A stretch of 64,000 nucleotides of DNA from a bacterium (GCA_024226315.1 JAAELT010000210.1:1-64000); one strand, 5' to 3'. Counted from the stretch's first letter, positions 17,451-26,145 are shown. Translations and numbers: made by a program. Notes: generated by a model not told the origin, from the letters alone.

Positions 17451-20400
17451 TCAGCGGGCGCGGGAGATCCGATCGAGGCGCTCCACGAGCACACGGATCA
17501 CCGAGATCGCGATCTCCGAACGGTCTCGGAGCAGCTCGAGGAAGTGCGAGCGGTCGATGCGCAGGGCGGTCACGGGAGAGGTGGCGATGCAGCTGGCGGT
17601 GCGCGGAATGTTCGAGAGAATAGCCATCTCTCCCACCACCTCGCGCGGGCCCATGGTGTTGACCTGGCCGACCCCCTCGACCTCGGCGCTCGCTTCGCCG
17701 GCGACGATGACGTACAGGCAGTCGCCGGCGTCGCCTTCGGCGATGAAAGTTTCGCCGGCGCCGAAGCGCACTTCTTCGGTCATCTCGCTGATCCATACCA
17801 GATCCTCGTCGGGAATCCGGGAGAACAGCTCGATGGACTTGAGGAACAGGACGATTTCTAGGGTGGTCAAGGTGTCTTCCTCCTCCAGCCGCTGAAGCTG
17901 GCGTCGGACCCGGGGATTCGGGTCGTCGTGGAGATCGGCCGCGCGCTCGCCGGCGGCATTGGGATCGAGATGGCCGAGGGCGGCGATCGCCGTCTCGCGC
18001 AGAACGGAATGCGGAGACGCGAGTGCCGTCGAGCACTGGCCGAGGGCGGCGTTGCGGTTCGCCTGTTCGTCGTGGGCCTGGGACCACAGCGCGCAGGCCC
18101 GGGTCCAGGGTGTGAATGCCTCGTCCGAAGGCAGGTCCCGGAGGTCGATGGGGCCGGGCCGGAGGTTTTCGGGCAGGAGCGGCTCGAGCGCCGCCACCAG
18201 ATCCGCGGCGGTGGCCGACTCGAACAGCGGCAGAACCGTCTTCTTGACCTCCTGGGGCAGCAGCACGTCGAGCGCCTCGAAGGCGTAGGCACGCTGGCCG
18301 CCGTCTTCGGATTCGAGCCCATCGCGTGCCCGCAGGACGGTCTGCGGATCGTAGAGAAACGAGAGGATCAGGAAGGTCCGCTGGCGGATCCGCTCGAGGG
18401 TCTGATCGAGCGCCGAACGCAGCAGCTCGGTGCCGGCGCCCTCACCGAGCTGCTCGAGTACCGCCGCGGTACGCACCGCGCTGGCGACCTCGGCCTGATA
18501 GCGGTCGAGCATGCGCTGGCGCGATTCTTCCGGCGCCTGGTAGCTCGCGAGGCTCAGTGACTCGATCGCCTGCCCGCGCAGCTGGTCGTCGTCGTTGCCC
18601 GACTGCCGTTCGAGAAACGCCACCGCGCCCAAGTCCGGCAGCCGGCCGAGGACGCGCAAGCTCGACAGGCGCACGTTTTTTTCGGCATCATCACGCTGGA
18701 ATTCGTCAATGAGCAGCTCCGCCGGCGCCTCGCCGCGCACCAGCGCGCCGACCGCGGTGCCGCGTTCGGCGCCACGGCCGAGCGCCGCGATCACCAGCGG
18801 CCAGAGCCGGGGATGTGCCAGCTCGCCCGCCGAGCGCAGCGCCTCCCGGCGCACATCGAGGTCCTCGTCTTCGAGCAGGTCGAGCAGCGGGTCGTAGAAA
18901 TCCGAGCTGCCGATCTCGCGCAGCACACGGGCGACGAACAGTCGGCGCTCGGGCTCTTCGGAACCTGCGTCCTGCAGCAGCTCGGCGCCGGCCATCAGGG
19001 TGCCGCGGATACCGCCCGAGCGCAGCAGGGCGACCATCGCGCCCATCCGCGCCTCGGGCTCCGAATCGTTCAGGTGGGGCAGGATACGGTCGATCACCTG
19101 CGCGCCGCCGGCCGCCGTCACCGCCCGCATGCAGGCGCCGCGTACCGACGGGTCAGGATCGCTCTCGGCCAGCTCGGCGAGGCGCTCGAGCAGCTCGTCG
19201 CGCCGGCCGTCGTCGTCCACGCCGCGCTCGATCCGCCGTGCGACCTCGCTGCGCACCTCGGCCCGCGGATGGTCGAGCAGCGTCGCCAGGCGCTCGCCCA
19301 GGGCTTCCGGCCGCGCCTGGTCGAGCAGATCGAGGGAGAAGACGACCACAGTCGGATCGTCCGAGGCGAGGCCCTGGGAGATGCCGGTGATCGTCTCCGG
19401 ATCGTCCAGCGACAGGGTGCCGCCGCGCAGGTCGCGCTGCATGAGGGCGGCGCGGAGCATCTCCGGATAGTCCCGGATGATCAGTCGCGATGCGGCAGTC
19501 CAGGCGAAGGTGAAAAGCAGGGTGAGGCCGACGATGTGCATCATCGTCACGCCCGGGATGGCGCCCACCACCAGCAGCACGATCCCGGTCAGGCCGTAAG
19601 CGACCGGTACGCCGACGCCTTCGACCGTCATCTCCACCACACCGCGCTGATCGGCGGGCAGCACCTGGTACGAGGTCTTGAGCGCGGTGCCGGTCATGGC
19701 GTTGGTCGCCACCATGTCGACGATCCGGCCGCCGGTGGCGAGGGCGAAGAAGAACCCGACGGCGGCGACGCCAAAGAGCCCACCCTGGACCAGCATCGCC
19801 ACCAGGAAGGCCAGAACCAGCAGGGGATTGGCGGTCAGGCCCAGCTTGAGGCCGTAGCGCTGGAACAGGTAGGCGGCCAGGCCCACCAGGGCGATGATCG
19901 ACAGGAAGTTCATGCCGCCCTGGACCCAGCCGAAGAACCGGCTCAGATCCTCGGGCACCGGATACCGTTCCTGGGCCTTGGCCAGGAAGATGTACAGCAG
20001 CATCTGCGTGCCGATCGCCGACAACATCTGGTAGGTGAAGAGCGAGCGCACGAAGCGTTTGGTCGTCGGATCGCGCTCCGGCTTGGCCTTGGGCTTCGGC
20101 TGGCCCTGACTCGGCGGCGGCGGCGGTGGCGCATCCGGCTTGCCGAAACGGTCTCTGTAGCGGCGCAGGGTCACCGACGTCGCCCACAGCCCGGCGGCCT
20201 GCAGCACCACGCCGACCAGCAGCAGGTTGGCCGAGCGGCCCACCAGCCCGGTCAACGCGGGGATCGTGACGCCACCGATCATCCAGCCGCTGACCGCGCC
20301 GGTGATGATCAGCGGAAAGATCCGCTTCATTTGCCGCAGGTCGTAGATCCGCCCCGCCAGATTGCCGAGGCACACCAGGTGCAGCTGGATGAACAGGATG

Positions 20401-20747
20401 GTGGTGATCACCAGCACGAAAGAGAACCAGGTAATCTCGTTGATCAAGGCGCCCCAGCCGACCAGCAGGGCGACAATGGTGGTGAGGAACACGCCGACCA
20501 CCAACTGGGTGACGGACAGGCGCCCCAGGATGCGGGTGATGCCGAAAGTGAAGGTCGAGACCACGACGCCGATGGCGATGAAGGCCCAGGGCAGCGCAGA
20601 AGGCCCGTACTCGGACAGGAACAGCGAGGTCGAGGACACCTCCAGCATGCACAGACCCATGTTGGCGAGCACGGCCTGGAGCAGCAGGGGAAACAGGGAC
20701 CGGCCTTCTTCGGGCTCGATCCCCAGGACACGCTGGAGCAGCTTCAC
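17451..20747 (-). CDS. NTT-like transporter fused to HEAT repeats and a cNMP domain
   Basis: A 1098-residue three-part protein. Residues 1-~440 form about twelve membrane helices resembling ATP/ADP translocase (NTT) and MFS proteins, interrupted by a proline/lysine-rich cytoplasmic loop near 205-230. Residues ~460-940 are HEAT-like helical repeats (LLDHPRAEVRSEVARRIERG and similar). The last ~140 residues are a cyclic-nucleotide-binding domain, with FGAGETFIAEGDAGDCLYVI and GEMAILSNIPRTASCIA. NTT-HEAT and NTT-HEAT-cNMP fusions are known in free-living bacteria, but their substrates are not established. The cNMP domain suggests gating by cAMP or a relative. Confidence 0.85.
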   Translation of the reverse strand: MKLLQRVLGIEPEEGRSLFPLLLQAVLANMGLCMLEVSSTSLFLSEYGPSALPWAFIAIGVVVSTFTFGITRILGRLSVTQLVVGVFLTTIVALLVGWGALINEITWFSFVLVITTILFIQLHLVCLGNLAGRIYDLRQMKRIFPLIITGAVSGWMIGGVTIPALTGLVGRSANLLLVGVVLQAAGLWATSVTLRRYRDRFGKPDAPPPPPPSQGQPKPKAKPERDPTTKRFVRSLFTYQMLSAIGTQMLLYIFLAKAQERYPVPEDLSRFFGWVQGGMNFLSIIALVGLAAYLFQRYGLKLGLTANPLLVLAFLVAMLVQGGLFGVAAVGFFFALATGGRIVDMVATNAMTGTALKTSYQVLPADQRGVVEMTVEGVGVPVAYGLTGIVLLVVGAIPGVTMMHIVGLTLLFTFAWTAASRLIIRDYPEMLRAALMQRDLRGGTLSLDDPETITGISQGLASDDPTVVVFSLDLLDQARPEALGERLATLLDHPRAEVRSEVARRIERGVDDDGRRDELLERLAELAESDPDPSVRGACMRAVTAAGGAQVIDRILPHLNDSEPEARMGAMVALLRSGGIRGTLMAGAELLQDAGSEEPERRLFVARVLREIGSSDFYDPLLDLLEDEDLDVRREALRSAGELAHPRLWPLVIAALGRGAERGTAVGALVRGEAPAELLIDEFQRDDAEKNVRLSSLRVLGRLPDLGAVAFLERQSGNDDDQLRGQAIESLSLASYQAPEESRQRMLDRYQAEVASAVRTAAVLEQLGEGAGTELLRSALDQTLERIRQRTFLILSFLYDPQTVLRARDGLESEDGGQRAYAFEALDVLLPQEVKKTVLPLFESATAADLVAALEPLLPENLRPGPIDLRDLPSDEAFTPWTRACALWSQAHDEQANRNAALGQCSTALASPHSVLRETAIAALGHLDPNAAGERAADLHDDPNPRVRRQLQRLEEEDTLTTLEIVLFLKSIELFSRIPDEDLVWISEMTEEVRFGAGETFIAEGDAGDCLYVIVAGEASAEVEGVGQVNTMGPREVVGEMAILSNIPRTASCIATSPVTALRIDRSHFLELLRDRSEIAISVIRVLVERLDRISRAR

Positions 20748-20797
20748 GCCGGCTATTGTACGGCATCGTGCGGATGCCCCCGTGGTACTCTCCGCCG

Positions 20798-21757
20798 ATG
20801 CCCCGACTCAGCCTGTCGCTCGATCTGGACAACAAGTGGTCGTACATGAAGACCCACGGCGACGCTGGTTGGGAGGCTTTTCCTTCGTACCTCGACCCGC
20901 TTGTCGAGATCCTGCTGGAGCGGCTCGAGCGTCACGGGCTGACGATCACCGTCTTCGTCGTCGGTCAGGACGCCGCGCTGGCGGAGAACCAGGCCGCGCT
21001 GCGCGCGATCAGTGACGCCGGGCACGAGATCGGCAACCACTCGTTCCACCACGAGCCGTGGCTGCACCTCTATTCGCCCGCGGAGATCGACGAGGAGATC
21101 TCGCGCGCCGAGGAGCACATCGAGGCGGCCACCGGAAAGCGGCCGGTCGGCTTCCGCGGCCCCGGTTTCAGCTTCAGCGCCGACCTGCTCGAGGTGCTGG
21201 CGAAGAAGGGCTACCTGTACGACGCCTCCACCCTGCCGACCTTCCTCGGACCGCTGGCGCGCGCCTACTACTTCTGGCACAGCCGCGGCATGCCGGCCGA
21301 GGAGCGGGAGAAGCGCAAGAAGCTGTTCGGCACCTTCCGCGAGGGGCTGCGGCCGCTCAAGCCCTATCGCTGGCGCTTGCCTTCGGAACAGCCGCTGATC
21401 GAGATTCCGGTCACCACCATGCCGCTGCTGCGCGCACCGATGCACCTTTCCTATCTGCTGTACCTGGCCCGCTTCTCGCGTTTCCTGAGCCGCTTCTACC
21501 TACGCCTCTCCTTGTCGCTGTGCCGGCTGCGGGGTGTCGAACCGTCGTTCCTGCTCCATCCGCTCGACTTCCTGGGAGGCGACCGCGTCGACGGGCTCGA
21601 GTTCTTCCCCGGCATGAACCTCGCTACTGATTTCAAGCTGCGGTTCTTCGACGACGTGATCGCCAGGCTGAAGCAACACTTCCAGATCGTCACCATGCGG
21701 CAGCACGCGCGGACGGTCGCCGAGTCCGGGGTGGGGCGGGAGCTGTCGCCGGCCTGA
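20798..21757 (+). CDS. Polysaccharide deacetylase (carbohydrate esterase 4)
   Basis: A 319-residue NodB-fold deacetylase. The conserved acidic start is SLDLDNKW, the metal-binding motif is HEIGNHSFHHEP (H-x3-H type), and GFRGPGFSFS and YLYDAS follow as in the family. It has no signal peptide, so it should act in the cytoplasm or at the inner face of the membrane, deacetylating lipid-linked glycan precursors rather than exported polymer. Its last base is shared with the start of the FAD oxidoreductase gene (TGATG), so the two are translationally coupled. A TTG at 20756 extends the frame, but ATG 20798 sits directly before the fold. Confidence 0.84.
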   Translation: MPRLSLSLDLDNKWSYMKTHGDAGWEAFPSYLDPLVEILLERLERHGLTITVFVVGQDAALAENQAALRAISDAGHEIGNHSFHHEPWLHLYSPAEIDEEISRAEEHIEAATGKRPVGFRGPGFSFSADLLEVLAKKGYLYDASTLPTFLGPLARAYYFWHSRGMPAEEREKRKKLFGTFREGLRPLKPYRWRLPSEQPLIEIPVTTMPLLRAPMHLSYLLYLARFSRFLSRFYLRLSLSLCRLRGVEPSFLLHPLDFLGGDRVDGLEFFPGMNLATDFKLRFFDDVIARLKQHFQIVTMRQHARTVAESGVGRELSPA

Positions 21758-23136
21758 TGAAGACGGCGGTCGTCGGCGGCGGCATTCTCGGGCTCACGCT
21801 GAGCCATCGGCTGAACCGGCTCGGCCACGAGGTGCACCTGTTCGAGGCCGCAGGCCACCTCGGCGGGCTGGCCTGCCCGCATGATTACGGATCCTTCGTG
21901 TGGGACCGCTTCTACCACTGCATCCTGCCCCAGGACCGTCACCTGCGGGCCCTCCTCGGCGAGCTCGGTCTGGCGGACGAGCTGCGTTGGACGGTCACCC
22001 AGACCGGCTACTGGGCGCGCGGTCGGCGCTACGACATGAGCAACAACGCCGACTTCCTGCGCTTTCCGCTGCTCTCCGTGCTGAGCAAGGCGCGCCTGGG
22101 AGCGGCGGTGATCTGGGCCACCCGCTTCGCCGATCCGGACGCCCTCTACACGGTGAGTGCCCGCGATTGGCTGGTGCGGATCTGCGGCCGCAAGGGCTAC
22201 GAGGTGTTCTGGGCGCCGCTGCTCGAGGCGAAGTTCGGCACCTATCACGAGCAGGTGGCCGCGGTCTTCATCTACGCCACCCTGACGCGGCTGATGGAAG
22301 CGCGCTCCGGGGTGGCCAGCAAGGAGAGCTTCGGCTACGTCAGCGGTGGTTACGGCAGGATCCTGGGTCGGTTCGAAGAGGCCCTTCGACAGGGCGGCGT
22401 GGCGATCCATCTCGGCGCTCCGGTACAGAGAATCGAGCGGATGGCGGACGGCGACGCTTGCCGCGTCCGTTTCGAAGAAGAAGGAGCTTCGATCGACGAG
22501 ACCTTCGACCAGGTGTTCTTCACCGCCCCCAACCAGCTCGCCCGCCGGATCGTCTCGGACGACTTGTTGCCCCACGTCGAGGAGATGGAGCGCCGCAACC
22601 CGGCGTCAGCGGTCTACCTGGGCACCATCTGCTGCGCCCTGGTGCTGCGCGACGCCCTCACCCCCTACTACGTGCTCAACATCGGCGACTCCACGGTCGG
22701 GCTCACGGGGTTGATCGAGATGACCAACCTGATCGATCGCGACGCGGAGACGGCCGGACGCTCGCTCGTCTACCTGCCGCTCTACCTGGCCAGCGACGAC
22801 CCGCGCTTCGCGGAAGACGACGAGACCCTGGCCGCGCACTTCACTGCCGAGCTGGGCAAGCTCTTCCCCGACTTCCAGCCCGATCAGATCCTCCACCGCG
22901 TGATCCACCGCGAGCGCTTCGTGCAGCCTCTGCCGCTGGTGCTCGACGACAAGCCGTCGCCGGCCGCGCCCACGAAGATGGCGCGGCCGTTCCAGATCGT
23001 CAACACGTCGCTCCTGCGCTGCGCGACGCTCAACAACGACGAGGTGGTGGCGCTGGTGGAGAAGTTCGTGGAGACGAACAGTGAAATACTGCGTGGAGGG
23101 TCTCAGCGGCGTTGGCGGCGGGTGGCGGCCCGGTAG
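21757..23136 (+). CDS. FAD-dependent amine oxidase-like oxidoreductase
   Basis: A 459-residue flavoprotein of the protoporphyrinogen-oxidase/UDP-galactopyranose-mutase-like group. The FAD-binding GxGxxG motif is VVGGGILGLTLSHRL at the N-terminus, followed by HLFEAAGHLGGLA; SGGYGRILGRFEEAL is a second family landmark. Coupling with the deacetylase points to work on lipid-linked sugars in the glycan locus. The last ~12 residues (GSQRRWRRVAAR) come from sequence that is, on the other strand, a copy of the end of the CGNR gene, so the natural C-terminus has probably been replaced. Confidence 0.8.
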   Translation: MKTAVVGGGILGLTLSHRLNRLGHEVHLFEAAGHLGGLACPHDYGSFVWDRFYHCILPQDRHLRALLGELGLADELRWTVTQTGYWARGRRYDMSNNADFLRFPLLSVLSKARLGAAVIWATRFADPDALYTVSARDWLVRICGRKGYEVFWAPLLEAKFGTYHEQVAAVFIYATLTRLMEARSGVASKESFGYVSGGYGRILGRFEEALRQGGVAIHLGAPVQRIERMADGDACRVRFEEEGASIDETFDQVFFTAPNQLARRIVSDDLLPHVEEMERRNPASAVYLGTICCALVLRDALTPYYVLNIGDSTVGLTGLIEMTNLIDRDAETAGRSLVYLPLYLASDDPRFAEDDETLAAHFTAELGKLFPDFQPDQILHRVIHRERFVQPLPLVLDDKPSPAAPTKMARPFQIVNTSLLRCATLNNDEVVALVEKFVETNSEILRGGSQRRWRRVAAR

Positions 23137-23196
23137 CGCTCGCCGCAGCGCGTCGTGCACCACTTGCCGGTGAGGTTCGAGGCCGAAGGGGATTAG
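23099..23196 (-). pseudogene. Remnant of a second CGNR zinc-finger gene, 3' end
   Basis: Bases 23099-23179 match 24193-24273 at 76 of 81 positions without gaps. On the minus strand they encode NLTGKWCTTRCGERYRAATR and the closing RQRR plus stop, as against GRW and AAAR in the intact gene. Immediately upstream, ATCCCCTTCGGCCTCG resembles an internal part of the intact gene (VPVGLG versus IPFGLE), so the remnant again looks like a 3' end joined to an internal piece. It overlaps the end of the FAD oxidoreductase gene on the opposite strand. Confidence 0.7.
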
Positions 23197-23203
23197 TGGT
23201 GGA

Positions 23204-23632
23204 TCAGGCCTTGGGAGGATGCCACCCTGCGGACACCCACTTCCGTCGTGATGTCACCAAAAGGGACCTATTGAGCCGCAGGGCCGCGGTTGTCGCTCTT
23301 CCAACCGCTGTCAATCCGAAGATCTGAGCCCCATGATCCACCCAGGCGAAATGCTCGCTCCATTCCTGGGCACGTGGATTGAACAGCGCAAGGACTTCTC
23401 CGCCGAGCGGATCATTGGCTGTCGTTTGGTCGCCCTTGTAGAGGTTGCACATGGTACAGGCCAGCCAGAGGTTCTCTTCTACGGTGGTTCCGCCGTGGGC
23501 CTCCGGGACAATGTGATCGATCTCCATCGGCATGCCGACGATCGACGCGGCAGTGAGACAGTAACCACATCGGTGGCAGGCCTGCGCGGCGACTCGCTGG
23601 CGCAGGGCTGCAGGAACGTAAGACTGGCTCAA
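23204..23632 (-). CDS. HNH endonuclease
   Basis: A 142-residue HNH nuclease with a complete motif: the zinc cysteine pair C22/C25 (CHRCGYC), EIDH at 37-40, N54 in EENLWLAC, and C59xxC62 with N63 and K66 (CTMCNLYKG). The zinc-bound ββα fold cuts double-stranded DNA. It overlaps the preceding small gene by 4 bases (ATGA-type coupling), so the two form a pair. Single-domain HNH proteins are found in restriction, in phages and as mobile genes; a defence or selfish role is possible. Base composition is lower in GC than in the neighbouring glycan genes, which fits acquisition. Confidence 0.85.
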   Translation of the reverse strand: MSQSYVPAALRQRVAAQACHRCGYCLTAASIVGMPMEIDHIVPEAHGGTTVEENLWLACTMCNLYKGDQTTANDPLGGEVLALFNPRAQEWSEHFAWVDHGAQIFGLTAVGRATTAALRLNRSLLVTSRRKWVSAGWHPPKA

Positions 23633-24045
23633 TCTGAATCGACCAGTACAGAGATGTCATGTCCTCGCTCTTTCAGCAGACAAGCTGCCTCGGCGCGGAG
23701 AAGTATGACCCGTTCGTAACCCCGAGCAAGCTCCGCCAATCTTCCAGTCTCGTCTTCCGTCAACCCTTCCCGTTGCTGTTTCAGGTTTAGGGTCTCCAAC
23801 TCGGCCAACGAGGTGTCTGAGAGGCGATCTCTGGCGGCTAGCCAGAGATTCCTGTCATTCAAAGAGGATAGCTGGGAGAGAGCCCTGGCCAGATCGGGTG
23901 GAAGGTCGTCGCCTTCCGGAGCGGCTGCCGCGACAGCTTCCAAGAGCACGGCTTCGACGCTCCGGTGCGACTGCTGGGCCTTGCGCTGGAAGAGGTCGTA
24001 CAAGGATCCCGGTAGATGGAGAGTTATGGCTTCGGCGCTCATCAC
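23629..24045 (-). CDS. RHH-like partner of the HNH nuclease
   Basis: A 138-residue protein. Its N-terminus (ITLHLPGSLYDLFQRKAQQS, then HRSVEAVLLEAV) matches the ribbon-helix-helix pattern of small DNA-binding antitoxins. The rest is helical and acidic, including LSQLSSLNDRNLWLAARDRL and LKERGHDISVLVDSD. The start has a good ribosome site (AAAGGAGGACGTG before ATG) on the minus strand. The 4-base overlap with the HNH gene suggests that it regulates or restrains that nuclease. Whether it is an antitoxin is inference. Confidence 0.65.
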   Translation of the reverse strand: MMSAEAITLHLPGSLYDLFQRKAQQSHRSVEAVLLEAVAAAAPEGDDLPPDLARALSQLSSLNDRNLWLAARDRLSDTSLAELETLNLKQQREGLTEDETGRLAELARGYERVILLRAEAACLLKERGHDISVLVDSD

Positions 24046-24192
24046 GTCCTCCTTTCATCGCACGAGCTCGAGATTCGGTTCCTTGCAGGCGCCTCGCGGT
24101 CCTTTCAGGGTCATCGTGGGGCTCCTGATCCTCCGGCGTCAGCTTGCTGGAGGGACTTCCCGACTCGACCCGGCAAATCGAGGCTATCATGC
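24046..24192. other. Upstream region of the RHH-HNH pair
   Basis: About 150 bases without a gene, between the CGNR stop and the RHH start. Apart from the ribosome site next to the RHH gene I see no clear promoter or repeat. Confidence 0.3.
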
Positions 24193-24196
24193 GGTC

Positions 24197-24691
24197 TCAG
24201 CGGCGCTGGCGGCGGGCGGCGGCCCGGTAACGCTCGCCGCAGCGCGTCGTGCACCACCTGCCCGTGAGGTTCGGCGCGACGTCGAAGAAGGCGTTGCCGC
24301 ACTCGGGCGCGTGGCAGAGCTTCAGCCTCGGCCACCGGCCGTCGAGCCGCGCCACGAGGACGATCGCGGCGATCGTACCCAGGCCGTCCTCGAAGCACGC
24401 CGAGGCTGGGCCGAGGCCGACGGGGACGCCGGCCTCGAAACGCAGCCCCAGCCGGCCGCCGGCCGCCACCTCCTCGAAGCGCTCGAGCGCCCGCGGGTCG
24501 GGGTCGACGCCGCTGTTGGCGAGGATCAGGCCGCGCAGGCCCCGGCGCAGGTCGAGGGCGATCTGCCGCTGCGCTTCGACGAGGACGACGCCGGGATCGA
24601 GGAGCCCGTGGCGCACCAGCCAGCGCGCCAGCCGCCCCAGGCTCGTCGGATTCCATGACCCAAAGCTATCGGACGAGGGTTCCCGCGGCAA
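24197..24691 (-). CDS. CGNR zinc-finger protein, probably N-terminally shortened
   Basis: A 164-residue member of the CGNR (ABATE-domain) family of putative transcription regulators. The C-terminal zinc finger is clear: C126 and C131 in CHAPECGNAFFD, C147 and C151 in WCTTRCGERYRAAARRQRR. The middle (HGLLDPGVVLVEAQRQIALDLRRGL) fits the ABATE helical domain. The family's usual opening strand and helix (LCLDFVNT-like) is missing. The only start I find is a TTG, and the tandem-repeat block begins 57 bases upstream, so the 5' end may have been lost. A copy of its 3' end lies beyond the HNH pair. Confidence 0.7.
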   Translation of the reverse strand: MPREPSSDSFGSWNPTSLGRLARWLVRHGLLDPGVVLVEAQRQIALDLRRGLRGLILANSGVDPDPRALERFEEVAAGGRLGLRFEAGVPVGLGPASACFEDGLGTIAAIVLVARLDGRWPRLKLCHAPECGNAFFDVAPNLTGRWCTTRCGERYRAAARRQRR

Positions 24692-24748
24692 GACGCTACC
24701 GACGCGGCACGGCCGCGGCGCACGTGGCCGGGAGACGTCGATCCATCT

Positions 24749-25138
24749 TCACGGCCATGGCGGGTGCGGCCGGGGAACGGCGGCCTGGCGTCCCGGCCAT
24801 GACAGGCGCGGCCGGTATCGGCAAGCGATGCGTCCCGGCCATGACAGGCGCGGCCGGTATCGGCAAGCAATGCTTCCCGGTCGCGGCGGATGCGGCCAGG
24901 ATCGTCGGTTCGCAGGTCCCGGCCACGGCGAAGGCGGCCAGGATTGTCGATTCGCAGATCCCGGCCACGGCGAAGGCGGCCAGGATCGTCGGTTCGCAGA
25001 TCCCGGCCACGGCAAAGACGGCCAGTGTCGTCGATTCGCAGATCCCGGCCACGGCGAAGACGGCCAGTGTCGTCGATTCGCAGATCCCGGCCACGACGAA
25101 GACGGCCAGGATCGTCGCTTCGCGGGTCCCGGCCACCG
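24749..25138. repeat. 42-bp tandem repeat, nine units plus a partial unit
   Basis: Units begin at 24749, 24791, 24833, 24875, 24917, 24959, 25001, 25043 and 25085, all exactly 42 bases apart, with a partial unit at 25127. The shared core is TCCCGGCCA at the unit start and an AGGATCGTCG-like part later. The central six units are most alike; the left three drift. The period is 14 codons, so several frames stay open on both strands (for example VAGICESTTLAVFA repeats on minus and IPATAKAARIVGSQ on plus). I see no start with a ribosome site that makes one frame convincing, so I annotate it as a minisatellite. Confidence 0.85.
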
Positions 25139-25170
25139 AGTGTTGGGATGTGTTGTCGAGCGTGGGTTCG

Positions 25171-26034
25171 TCACGTACCTCGCTCCGCCACCACCGTGAT
25201 CAGGTCTCCAAGGCGGTAGGGAACCGCGAGCCCGTCCAGCCGGGAACGCGTCACCAGCGCGCGAAACCAACCTCCCGCCCGCGGGTACTTGCCCGCCAGC
25301 AGGCCGGCGACGAAGCCCACGCTGACCCGCTTGGTGGTGCGGCGGGTCGAGACGGGCCGGAACCCCGCGCGCTCGAGCAGGGCGTCGACGTCGCGGCGGG
25401 CGAACAGGTGGATCACCGACGGCGGCGTCACCTGCTGCCAGTGCGAGCCGAAGAGGCGGGCCACTAGCGAGTCTCGGTCCCAGGTCTCGATCACCACGCG
25501 CCCTCCGGGCTTCAGCAGGTCACGCGCCCGGGCGAGGGTGCGGGCGGGGTGGGGCAGGTGCTCGAGCACCTGGAAAAAGGTGACGGCGTCGACCGGTTCG
25601 TCGGTCGCTTCGAGCACGGCGTCGAGCGATGCGTGGACGTCGGCACCGGTGCGCTCCCGGGCCTGCTCCGCCGCCCAGGGCGACACCTCGACGCCCGTCA
25701 CCCGCCAGCCCGCTCGGCGCGCCTCGTCGAGGAAGAAGCCCACGGCGCAGCCGACGTCGAGGAGCGCACCGGCTGAGGACGGCAAGAGACGGCAGCGGTC
25801 GCGGGCGTTGCGGCGGTGGGTCGCCTCGTCGCCGGCGTAGTCGACGTAGCCGCCGGAGGCGCCCTCTCGGAAGTAGCCTTCCGAGTACAGCGAGCCGCTG
25901 TCGGGCTCGGTCGGCAGCGGCTCGAGGCTCACCAGGCCGCAGCCGTCGCAGCGGGCGTAGTCGAAGCCGTCTTTCGACCACTGGACGGACCGCGACTCGC
26001 CGTCGCAGATCGGGCAGACGGTCATGGTTGGCAA
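25171..26034 (-). CDS. Zinc-ribbon class I methyltransferase
   Basis: A 287-residue AdoMet-dependent methyltransferase with an N-terminal zinc ribbon (C7, C10, C29, C32). AdoMet motif I is LLDVGCAVGFFLDEA, followed by VTGVEVSPWA and the late motif LLKPGGRVVIETWD. This architecture is common in surface-polysaccharide and natural-product loci, where such enzymes methylate sugars. The start is a choice between ATG 26034 and a second ATG three codons later. It diverges from the aminotransferase operon across 111 bases, and the 42-bp repeat lies just after its stop. Confidence 0.82.
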   Translation of the reverse strand: MPTMTVCPICDGESRSVQWSKDGFDYARCDGCGLVSLEPLPTEPDSGSLYSEGYFREGASGGYVDYAGDEATHRRNARDRCRLLPSSAGALLDVGCAVGFFLDEARRAGWRVTGVEVSPWAAEQARERTGADVHASLDAVLEATDEPVDAVTFFQVLEHLPHPARTLARARDLLKPGGRVVIETWDRDSLVARLFGSHWQQVTPPSVIHLFARRDVDALLERAGFRPVSTRRTTKRVSVGFVAGLLAGKYPRAGGWFRALVTRSRLDGLAVPYRLGDLITVVAERGT

Positions 26035-26145
26035 TGGATCCCGACGACTGGAGATGCTAGGCTGGACCCTTCCTTTGAACTGGTGGCGCTCACCAACCAG
26101 CGGGTCCGGCGCAGAACTGTCCTCGACGAGAGAGGGGAGACCCCG

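Noticed and set aside
24749-25138. CRISPR array
   Set aside because: Units are contiguous with no unique spacers, and no cas genes are nearby.
24655-25467. Plus-strand frame across the 42-bp repeat as a repeat protein
   Set aside because: It runs into the antisense of the methyltransferase gene, has no clear start signal, and several frames are open simply because the unit is 14 codons.
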